DNA of 64,000 nucleotides. Origin: Lysobacter sp. GTDB taxonomy: Bacteria; Pseudomonadota; Gammaproteobacteria; Xanthomonadales; Xanthomonadaceae. The notes beneath the pieces are model-generated. The model did no database searches. It was given only the letters and a program-made list of their open reading frames with translations, and was not told where the DNA came from. Made by a program: the position numbers and the translations under genes. The stretch covers positions 124,001-188,000 of the forward strand of contig JAHCAU010000007.1 in the NCBI GenBank assembly GCA_019634715.1. The letters run 5' to 3'. Below, one piece after another: positions 57,958 through 64,000 of the stretch (the stretch's first letter is position 1; each line of letters opens with the position of its first letter).

Positions 57958-57986
57958 CCGATCGATCGAGTGCAGCGATCGATCGG
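57958..57986. promoter_or_regulatory. Perfect 11-bp inverted repeat, candidate operator
   Basis: CCGATCGATCG, spacer AGTGCAG, then CGATCGATCGG. The arms are perfect complements and also contain the repeated CGATCGATCG core, so direct and inverted symmetry overlap. It lies 396 bp upstream of the ACP start codon. A dimeric regulator could bind; none is identified in the window. Confidence 0.4.
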
Positions 57987-58343
57987 TGTCGTCCCGAAGC
58001 ATCGCGAGCCTGGTTTGCCGGATGAGAGGTCCGGGAGTCGGTCAGTTCGATCCTCCGACTCGCGTGGCAAGGGCACAGTCTCGCCGATGTCGCCGCCGAG
58101 AATGATCCGTGCGGGATCGATGAACCGTGATGCGCGCGGGGCAAACCTGTCGAAGCAGGCATCGCGGCGATGTGCGCGACGATCGCGGGCGGAGGCCGCG
58201 AAGGAGAGTTCCCTCGAGCAGTTTTCAAGGCTTGCCGCTTGTGAGAAATTGCCTGCCGAGGCGCCGGCAGGACCGGTCCGGGTCTGGCCCGACGGGCGGC
58301 AGGATGCGATCGCGGGCTGTGCTACGCTCGTACGCGGCGTCAT

Positions 58344-58369
58344 GTACACGGAATCACGTACACGGAATC
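58344..58369 (+). repeat. Two direct repeats before the ACP gene
   Basis: GTACACGGAATC occurs at 58344-58355 and again at 58358-58369 (14-bp period). GAAGGAG, the ACP Shine-Dalgarno, follows directly. Possible regulator binding sites or a small tandem duplication in the leader. Confidence 0.55.
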
Positions 58370-58382
58370 GAAGGAGTGATGC

Positions 58383-58679
58383 ATGTCTGAAGCGACCGCT
58401 TACGAAACGCTCGTCGCCATTTTCCGGGACGACCTTGCGATCGACCCCGCTCGTGTCCATCCGGATGCGCCATTGATCGGTGCCTTGGGGTTCGACTCCG
58501 TCGCCTTCGCGATCGGCCTCGTGTCGATCGAGGAAAGGCTGGGCGTGACGCTCCAGCAGGACGAGCTGATCGTCTGCGAAACGGTCGGCGATGTCGCCCG
58601 GCTCATCGAACAGACCCGCAAGCGCGTGGCCGCGCCCGTCGCCGGCATTCCCGCCGAAGCCGCAGTCGCCGCCGAATGA
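58383..58679 (+). CDS. Acyl carrier protein of the biosynthetic cluster
   Basis: A 98-residue carrier protein. The phosphopantetheine site is Ser39 in LGFDSVAFAIGLVSIEERLG; the DSV context is a variant of the common DSL. The four-helix core ends near residue 78 and is followed by an Ala/Pro-rich tail. It would carry the acyl chain loaded by the acyl-AMP ligase encoded 72 bp downstream. It is the first gene of the plus-strand unit; a GAAGGAG site precedes the ATG. Confidence 0.92.
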   Translation: MSEATAYETLVAIFRDDLAIDPARVHPDAPLIGALGFDSVAFAIGLVSIEERLGVTLQQDELIVCETVGDVARLIEQTRKRVAAPVAGIPAEAAVAAE

Positions 58680-58751
58680 AATCCCGGCTGCCCGCACGGG
58701 CAGTCTTCGCCACCGGTCGCACGATACCGGCAGATCAGGATCGATCGAACC

Positions 58752-60443
58752 ATGAGCAGATTCACGGAAGACGTTTTCATCGCTGCGCCCGCGTCCGGGA
58801 AAGGCCTGGTGACGGGGGAGCCGCACCAGCCCGTGCGACGGACGTGGCAGCAGATCCATGAGATCGCGCGTTGCATGGCGGGATCGTTCGCGTCGGCCGG
58901 CGTGAATCCCGGCGACGCGGTGGGCGTGCTGATCGGCGACCCCGCCAGCATCGCGCCGGTGATCCAGGCCGTGTGGATGCGCGGCGGGTCCGTGACGATG
59001 CTCCATCAGCCGGGTCCGCGCGCGGACCTCGGGGCCTGGGCGGAAGACACCTTCGCCGTGCTCGACATGATCGGTGCGAAGGTGGTCGTCGTCGGCGATG
59101 TCTTCGCACGCACGATGCCGCTGTTCGAAGCGCAGGGTACGCCGGTCATGTCCGTGGAGGCCCTGGCGGGAGGCATGCCGATCGAACCCGTCGACTGCGG
59201 CGAGGACGACATCGCGTTCCTGCAGCTGACCTCGGGTTCGACGGGGTTGCCGAAGGCCGTGGCGATCTCGCACCGGAATCTGCACGGGAATGCGGCGGCG
59301 ATGGTGAGCGCATCGAGACTCGACCCACGGTCCGACGTGCTGGTGAGCTGGCTGCCGCTGTTCCATGACATGGGCATGATCGGATTCCTCGTGCTGCCCA
59401 TGCAGGTCGGCGCCGAGGCCGTCTGCACGACCCCCGCTGAATTCCTCAGGTCACCGCGGCTGTGGCCGACGTTGATCTCCAGATACCGCGGGACGATGAC
59501 CGCGGGTCCGAATTTCGCGTATGCACTGCTCGCGCGTCACCTGCGGGCCGCTCCCGACGACGCATTCGACCTGTCGTCGCTGCGCTTCGTTCTCAGCGGA
59601 GCGGAACCCATCGACCATGCGACCGTGGCCGCAGTGATCGCATCCGGTGCCCGGTTCGGACTCGATGGCAGCGCTTTCGTCGCTGCGTACGGGATGGCGG
59701 AAGCCACGCTCGCCATCTCGTTCTCCGAGACGGGCGAAGGCATGCGGTTCGATGCGGTCGATCAGGCTGCCATCGAACTGCGGTCGCATGCGGCGACGAG
59801 CACGGACGCCGCCGCGCGCCATCTGGCCAGGCTCGGCAAGCCGCTGCCCGGCATCGAGATCGGCGTCGGCGATGCATCGGGGACCGATGCCGCCCCCCGC
59901 ACGGTCGGCGAACTCAGGATCCGGGGCGATGCCGTCTCACGCTACTACCTCACGCCGGGCGGAAAGCAGCCGTTACTCGGCGAAGGTGGATGGTTCAACA
60001 CCGGGGACATCGGCTACATCACCGAAACGGGCGATGTCGTCGTCTGCGGCCGATCGAAGGACATGATCATCGTGGCAGGGCGCAACATCTTCCCCACCGA
60101 TATCGAACGGGCGGCCTGCCGCGTCAGCGGCGTGAGGCCGGGCAATGCCGTTGCGGTGGCCCTCGCCGCCGCGGGAATCCGCGAGGAATTCGCCGTCGTG
60201 GTCGAAGCGGACGACGGCGCAGACGCCGATGCGATCGCGCGCATCAGGAACGACGTATCGAATGCCATCCATTCGGTATTGGGCATCAGTCCCCGGCTGG
60301 TGTCGGTGGTCCCGCCACGCACGCTGCCGAAGACGTCATCCGGAAAGCCGCGACGGTCCGCCACCATCGGCATCGTCGAAACCGAGCTGGCCATGCTGCA
60401 TGGCGCGAACAGCCAACGGCAAGAGGAACAGGTCGGCTCATGA
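58752..60443 (+). CDS. Fatty acyl-AMP ligase (FAAL-like)
   Basis: A 563-residue ANL enzyme. Core motifs are LTSGSTGLPKAVAISHRNLH (A3, about 159-178), SWLPLFHDMGMIGFL, AAYGMAEATLA (A5; the AEATL form is typical of FAALs), GWFNTGDIGYI (A7) and the final lysine loop PKTSSGKPRRS. FAALs activate fatty acids as acyl-AMP and pass them to an ACP, not to CoA. With the ACP before it and the acyl-CoA dehydrogenase after it (ATGA overlap), it probably loads a fatty acid that is then desaturated on the carrier. Fatty acid length is unknown. Confidence 0.88.
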   Translation: MSRFTEDVFIAAPASGKGLVTGEPHQPVRRTWQQIHEIARCMAGSFASAGVNPGDAVGVLIGDPASIAPVIQAVWMRGGSVTMLHQPGPRADLGAWAEDTFAVLDMIGAKVVVVGDVFARTMPLFEAQGTPVMSVEALAGGMPIEPVDCGEDDIAFLQLTSGSTGLPKAVAISHRNLHGNAAAMVSASRLDPRSDVLVSWLPLFHDMGMIGFLVLPMQVGAEAVCTTPAEFLRSPRLWPTLISRYRGTMTAGPNFAYALLARHLRAAPDDAFDLSSLRFVLSGAEPIDHATVAAVIASGARFGLDGSAFVAAYGMAEATLAISFSETGEGMRFDAVDQAAIELRSHAATSTDAAARHLARLGKPLPGIEIGVGDASGTDAAPRTVGELRIRGDAVSRYYLTPGGKQPLLGEGGWFNTGDIGYITETGDVVVCGRSKDMIIVAGRNIFPTDIERAACRVSGVRPGNAVAVALAAAGIREEFAVVVEADDGADADAIARIRNDVSNAIHSVLGISPRLVSVVPPRTLPKTSSGKPRRSATIGIVETELAMLHGANSQRQEEQVGS

Positions 60444-61636
60444 CGACGACGATCCACACGGAGACATCGACTTCCGACATCGCTGCGTTCAAGGCCCGTC
60501 TGGACAGGATCCTGGCCCTGGAATCGACGCGCCGGATCATCGAGGATGCGGAAGTCACCGGCGCCTTTCCCCGCAGCATCATCGAACTGCTGGGCCGGGA
60601 AGGCATCTTCGCCGCGAAATGGCAGGATCCCCCGGTGCCCGCGCTCGAGCACACGCTGGCCCTGGCCGAGCGGTTCGGTCGACTCGGTGCCGGCGGCGTC
60701 GCCTCGGGCGTCACGCTGCACGATTCGGCGATCGCGATGCTGCGGCGTTTCGGTCGTTCCGCGCGTCTGCGCGAGATCGCCGATCAGGCGATCGCGGGCA
60801 AGGCCGTGCTGTGCATTTCCGCGACGGAAGCCGGCGCGGGTTCGGACATGCTGGGACTCAGTTCGACGGCCATTGCGGAAGACGGCGGCTTCCGTCTTCG
60901 CGGGCACAAGAAGATGGCCTCGCCGTCGCCGGTGGCCGACTACATCGTGCTTGCGCTCCGTGGCGTCGAAGAAGGCCACCAGAGCCGGGACGATCTCGCG
61001 CTGTTCCTTGCGCCGACGTCGCAGCTGCGCGTCGGCAAGGCATTCGATACCGTCGGTGCCCGAAGCATCAGTACCGCTCCCGTCCATTTCGACACATGGG
61101 TGCCCGCCGACCTGATGATCGCCAGGCCCGGGACCGGCCTTGCCGTGCTCAGCTGGGGCCTGTCCCAGGAGCGTTTCGCCGTGGCGGCCCAGATCATCGG
61201 CGCCTGCCACCTCGCGCTGGGCGTGACCGTCGCCCGGATGAAGCGACGGAAATCCTTCGGCGTCGCGCTGTTCGACCATCAGGCTCTGCGATTGCGGATC
61301 GCGGACCTGCAGGCGCGGGTCGACATGATGCGATTGGCCCTGAACAGCCTGGTCGCGGACCCGGCCGGACTCAACGTGCGCTCTTCCGCGGCGGCGAAGG
61401 TCACCGCGGTTCGCCTCGGATGCGAAGTGATGTCCGAGTGCATGCATATCTTCGGCAGTTCGGGCGTGCTCGAAATGGAGACGCCGCTCGGGCGATGGTG
61501 GCGCGACGTGAAGATGTCGCGCGTCGGCGGCGGCACGGACGAGATGCTGTGGGAGATCGTGGCCGCAGGCCTGGAGCCGGACGATGCGAACTACGACCGG
61601 CTGGTGCACGAATGGCAGCCGGAGGACGTTGTCTGA
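60440..61636 (+). CDS. Acyl-CoA (acyl-ACP) dehydrogenase
   Basis: A 398-residue flavoprotein of the acyl-CoA dehydrogenase family. FAD-contact and core motifs include ISATEAGAGSDMLGLSSTAI, FRLRGHKKMASPSPVADYIV, the helix RKSFGVALFDHQALRLRIAD and the C-terminal SRVGGGTDEMLWEIVAAGL. In natural-product clusters such enzymes desaturate a carrier-bound acyl chain; the tight coupling to FAAL and ACP favours an acyl-ACP substrate. It overlaps the FAAL stop (ATGA) and converges on the monooxygenase gene with a 22-bp gap. Confidence 0.9.
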   Translation: MTTTIHTETSTSDIAAFKARLDRILALESTRRIIEDAEVTGAFPRSIIELLGREGIFAAKWQDPPVPALEHTLALAERFGRLGAGGVASGVTLHDSAIAMLRRFGRSARLREIADQAIAGKAVLCISATEAGAGSDMLGLSSTAIAEDGGFRLRGHKKMASPSPVADYIVLALRGVEEGHQSRDDLALFLAPTSQLRVGKAFDTVGARSISTAPVHFDTWVPADLMIARPGTGLAVLSWGLSQERFAVAAQIIGACHLALGVTVARMKRRKSFGVALFDHQALRLRIADLQARVDMMRLALNSLVADPAGLNVRSSAAAKVTAVRLGCEVMSECMHIFGSSGVLEMETPLGRWWRDVKMSRVGGGTDEMLWEIVAAGLEPDDANYDRLVHEWQPEDVV

Positions 61637-61658
61637 CAGCGGATCGCCGGCTTGTGGA

Positions 61659-62741
61659 TCAGTGTCCCGCCTGACGGCGACGCGCGACCGCCGCCCCGAC
61701 ATGTTCCGCGTCGCGGCCGACGAAACCGAGCAGGGCCGAGCCACGGTTGCGCATGCGGTAGAGGCCGACGAAATGCAGGCCTGAGGCGCCGACGCCCGCG
61801 TCGTGCTCCGGCAGCCCGTCCGCACCGAGCAGTTCCGGAGCCAGCCAGGACCAGTCGTTGCGGTAGCCCGTGGCCCACAGCACGGTCGAGGCGTCGATCC
61901 GCTTGCCGTCGGCCGTGACGAGCTGCGCGCCGTCGACATCGACGACCCGCCCGGCGAAGCGGACGCTGCGGGCGAGTTCGTCGATCTTCGTGCCGACGAT
62001 CGGGTCGGGCATCGCCAGTCGCCGCGCCAGCGGCGTGTTCGTCGGCAGGCGCAGGATGCCGGACCTGGACAGCCACCAGAAGGCATCGCGCCCGAGGATC
62101 CGCTGCGGCAGCCGGGGTTGTTTGCGGCCGCGGCAGACCACCACCTCGTGACTGGCCGACAGTTCGGCCGCGATCTGCAGGCCCGAGTTCGCCGAGCCGA
62201 CGACGGCCACCTTGCCGGCAGGGATCTGCCCGGGATTGCGGTACGCGTGCGAGTGCAGTTGCGTGACCGAAGCCGGAAGGCGCCGGGAACATTCGGGAAC
62301 GACGGGCGTCTGGAACGCGCCGACAGCGGCGACGACCTGGCGCGCGGTGATCGTCGCGGCCGGCGTGGTCAGCGTGAAGGCGTCGCCGGACCGCGTGACC
62401 GATACCACGCGGTGACCGAGATGGATCGGCAGCGCGAAGGTCTCTGCGTAGGTGCGGAAGTAGTCCGGCACTTCATCCTTCATGGGGTATCGATCCGGAT
62501 CGCCCGGGAACGACAGGCCGGGCAGTCCGCAATACCGTGCCGACGTGAAGAGCTGCAGCGAATCCCAGCGGTTGGTCCAGGACACGCCGAGTTCGGTCGC
62601 CGCATCGAGAATCACGAAATCGACACCCGCCTGCCTGAGCGTGCGGCCGACGGCGAGGCCGGCCTGGCCCGCACCGATCACGACGACGTCGATGTCGTGG
62701 GGAAGCGCGCTGCTGCCGGAAGAAGCGTTCGGACTGGACAT
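61659..62741 (-). CDS. Flavin-containing monooxygenase
   Basis: A 360-residue FAD/NADPH enzyme. The FAD loop is VVVIGAGQAGLAVGRTLRQA (about 19-38), the NADPH loop VAVVGSANSGLQIAAELSAS, and ATGYRNDWSWLA near the C-terminus is the usual late motif. The group hydroxylates amines, amino acids or ketones; here it probably tailors an amino acid or peptide made by the NRPS upstream in the same direction (82-bp gap). The ATG at 62741 follows GGAG. The precise reaction is not predictable. Confidence 0.87.
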   Translation of the reverse strand: MSSPNASSGSSALPHDIDVVVIGAGQAGLAVGRTLRQAGVDFVILDAATELGVSWTNRWDSLQLFTSARYCGLPGLSFPGDPDRYPMKDEVPDYFRTYAETFALPIHLGHRVVSVTRSGDAFTLTTPAATITARQVVAAVGAFQTPVVPECSRRLPASVTQLHSHAYRNPGQIPAGKVAVVGSANSGLQIAAELSASHEVVVCRGRKQPRLPQRILGRDAFWWLSRSGILRLPTNTPLARRLAMPDPIVGTKIDELARSVRFAGRVVDVDGAQLVTADGKRIDASTVLWATGYRNDWSWLAPELLGADGLPEHDAGVGASGLHFVGLYRMRNRGSALLGFVGRDAEHVGAAVARRRQAGH

Positions 62742-62823
62742 GGTCACTCCACGAGACCGGCATGAAGGAAGTATGGCGCGAACGCACGCAGGCGAAGGTT
62801 CGAGCCGCGATGGCATGCACGGG

Positions 62824-64000
62824 TCATCGCGCGAGCTCCCGAAGTGCGGCGACGACGCCGGCGATGTGTTCGGAACCGAACAGGCTGTGGTGCGTGCCTG
62901 CGACGGTGCGCGTGGCCACCGTGCCACGGGTGCGGGACGACCAGCCCCAGTCGTCGCTCGCCTCGTGCGGATGCGCTGCATACTCGCTCACCCGCCCATC
63001 GCGCGCCCGGATCAGGACGATGTCCGCGGCCACGGGCGACGGCCGGTAGCTGCGGCACGCGTTCACGATCTGTGCGAACACCGGGTAGACATGATGGAGT
63101 TCCGTGGCGAGCAGGTCGGCGCCGGCGGTGTCTTCCCGGAACCAGTCCTGCATGGTCGCGTCATCGACAGGACCGGGCGGCGGATCCGTCGGTGCGGGGG
63201 CGTCGAGCACGACCAGGTGCGTCACCTGCTCTCCCGCCGCCTCGAGTTGTGCGGTCATTTCGAGTGCGATCACGGCGCCCGAGGACCATCCCAGGATCGC
63301 GTACGGACCCGGCGTCGCGGCGCGGATGGCGGCGACATAGTCCTTCGCCAGCGCTTCCACGGTGCCGGGCAGCGGCTCGCTCGCGGCGAGCCCGAAGCAG
63401 GCACGGTCGAGGTCGCGCGCCAGGTCGCGATAGGCCGCGACCGATCCGCCGGCCGGATGCACCATGAACAGCGCCGGCCCGGCGCCGGCGTGCAGCGGCA
63501 CCAGTGCATTGGACAGCCGCTGTCCGGTCATCAGGCTCGCGAGGCGCGCGACGGTGCGCGACTCGAGCAGTCCGCCGAGGGAAACGCCGAGACCCGTTCT
63601 CGAACGCAGCGCCGACACCGCACGCAGGGCAGTGAACGAGTGCCCGCCGAGGCTGAAGAAATCGTCTTCGACGCCGATGGTGTCGATGCCGAGCACGTCC
63701 TTCCACACGGCGACGATCGTGCGTTCCAGGTCGGTGCGGGGCGCGACGTAGACCGCGCCTGCATCGGCGGTCGTTTCCGCGCGCGCGAGCAGGGCGCCAC
63801 GGTCGAGCTTGCCGTTGGATGTGATGGGCAGGCTGTCGATGACGGTCAGTCGGCTCGGAACCAGATAGCTCGGCAGCCGGTCCGCCAGGCCGGCGCGAAT
63901 GGACTCGCCGTCGCCGGAACTCGATCCCTCGTGGAGGACGATGAATGCGTGGAGTTGCTTCTGCCTGGCCTCGCCCGCCACGAGGACGACGGCCTCCTTC
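62824..64000 (-). CDS. NRPS C-terminal part: adenylation end, carrier and thioesterase (runs off right edge)
   Basis: The 3' end of a nonribosomal peptide synthetase, open to the window edge. Seen from the edge inward: the end of an adenylation domain (LADRLPSYLVPSRLTVID, ITSNGKLDRGAL with the A10 lysine), a peptidyl carrier domain (DDFFSLGGHSFTALR, phosphopantetheine Ser near 63640) and a type I thioesterase with the nucleophile GWSSGAVIALEM and the final His in AGTHHSLFGSEH. The thioesterase shows that this is the last module, releasing the product. The rest of the protein and most of the cluster lie right of the window. Confidence 0.93.
   Translation of the reverse strand, partial: KEAVVLVAGEARQKQLHAFIVLHEGSSSGDGESIRAGLADRLPSYLVPSRLTVIDSLPITSNGKLDRGALLARAETTADAGAVYVAPRTDLERTIVAVWKDVLGIDTIGVEDDFFSLGGHSFTALRAVSALRSRTGLGVSLGGLLESRTVARLASLMTGQRLSNALVPLHAGAGPALFMVHPAGGSVAAYRDLARDLDRACFGLAASEPLPGTVEALAKDYVAAIRAATPGPYAILGWSSGAVIALEMTAQLEAAGEQVTHLVVLDAPAPTDPPPGPVDDATMQDWFREDTAGADLLATELHHVYPVFAQIVNACRSYRPSPVAADIVLIRARDGRVSEYAAHPHEASDDWGWSSRTRGTVATRTVAGTHHSLFGSEHIAGVVAALRELAR

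Larger units (their letters stand above)
57666..58382. other. Gene-free region upstream of the biosynthetic genes
   Basis: A 717-bp stretch between diverging genes. Several overlapping ORFs cross it in different frames, none with protein-like sequence. It contains a perfect 11-bp inverted repeat with a seven-base spacer (57958-57986) and a pair of 12-base direct repeats (58344-58369) just before the Shine-Dalgarno of the ACP gene. The long non-coding leader suggests regulated expression of the cluster that follows. Confidence 0.6.

Noticed and set aside
57601..58476. ORFs crossing the gap before the ACP gene on both strands
   Set aside because: Several overlap in different frames, none has a Shine-Dalgarno or protein-like composition, and one runs through the ACP start in another frame.

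Overview
The window is GC-rich chromosomal DNA from a gammaproteobacterium. Gene content and protein style (a MlaFEDC lipid-transport operon, RecBCD, a formaldehyde frmRAB operon, glyoxylate-shunt genes, GFA proteins, a secreted barnase with its barstar, and REP-like GTAGG palindromes) point to the Xanthomonadales, most likely the Lysobacteraceae (Lysobacter or Luteimonas-like). That placement is inferred from the proteins by eye; no database was searched. No rRNA, tRNA, CRISPR array, transposase or prophage was found.

Layout. 1-2.6 kb (minus): mlaF-mlaE-mlaD-mlaC, retrograde phospholipid transport, with mlaC running off the left edge. 2.8-12.7 kb: a surface/secreted cluster made of a DUF6916 gene, a GNAT acetyltransferase, three tandem MdpB-type tail-collar proteins, and a divergent 2311-residue autotransporter built from Ig-like and Calx-beta domains. 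12.8-21.4 kb: recC-recB-recD with ATGA overlaps, then folE and an orphan PaaK/CapK-like adenylating enzyme to 23.7 kb. 23.7-30.4 kb (minus): gltB-gltD (glutamate synthase) followed by a small GTGA-coupled ORF and a small membrane protein. 30.7-36.9 kb: MFS exporter, barnase/barstar pair, I78 inhibitor lipoprotein, small membrane proteins, exonuclease III and an aldehyde dehydrogenase. 37-40.5 kb: gamma-carbonic anhydrase, the DUF2157-DUF4401-GDYXXLXY membrane trio and a YkgJ-like protein. 40.7-47.6 kb: a six-gene RDD-SpoIIM-DUF4129-DUF4350-MoxR-DUF58 operon joined by five ATGA overlaps. 47.8-50.4 kb: a small hypothetical, then frmR-frmA-frmB (formaldehyde detoxification). 50.5-54.6 kb: a LysR regulator divergent from aceB and aceA (glyoxylate shunt). 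54.8-57.7 kb: three related small secreted Cys-pair proteins, a hemerythrin-like protein and a GFA protein. 58.4-64 kb: the edge of a lipopeptide-type biosynthetic cluster (ACP, fatty acyl-AMP ligase and acyl-CoA dehydrogenase on plus; flavin monooxygenase and an NRPS A-PCP-TE end on minus).

The least expected features are: four intergenic inverted-repeat elements that share one nested-hairpin design, two of which supply the TAG stop codons of three flanking genes; a compact frmR promoter whose operator overlaps the -10 box and start codon, predicting a nearly leaderless mRNA; a three-hairpin array between gltB and gltD; three tandem two-domain super-repeats in the giant autotransporter; the family of secreted Cys-pair proteins; and the partial biosynthetic cluster with its own upstream palindrome and direct repeats.
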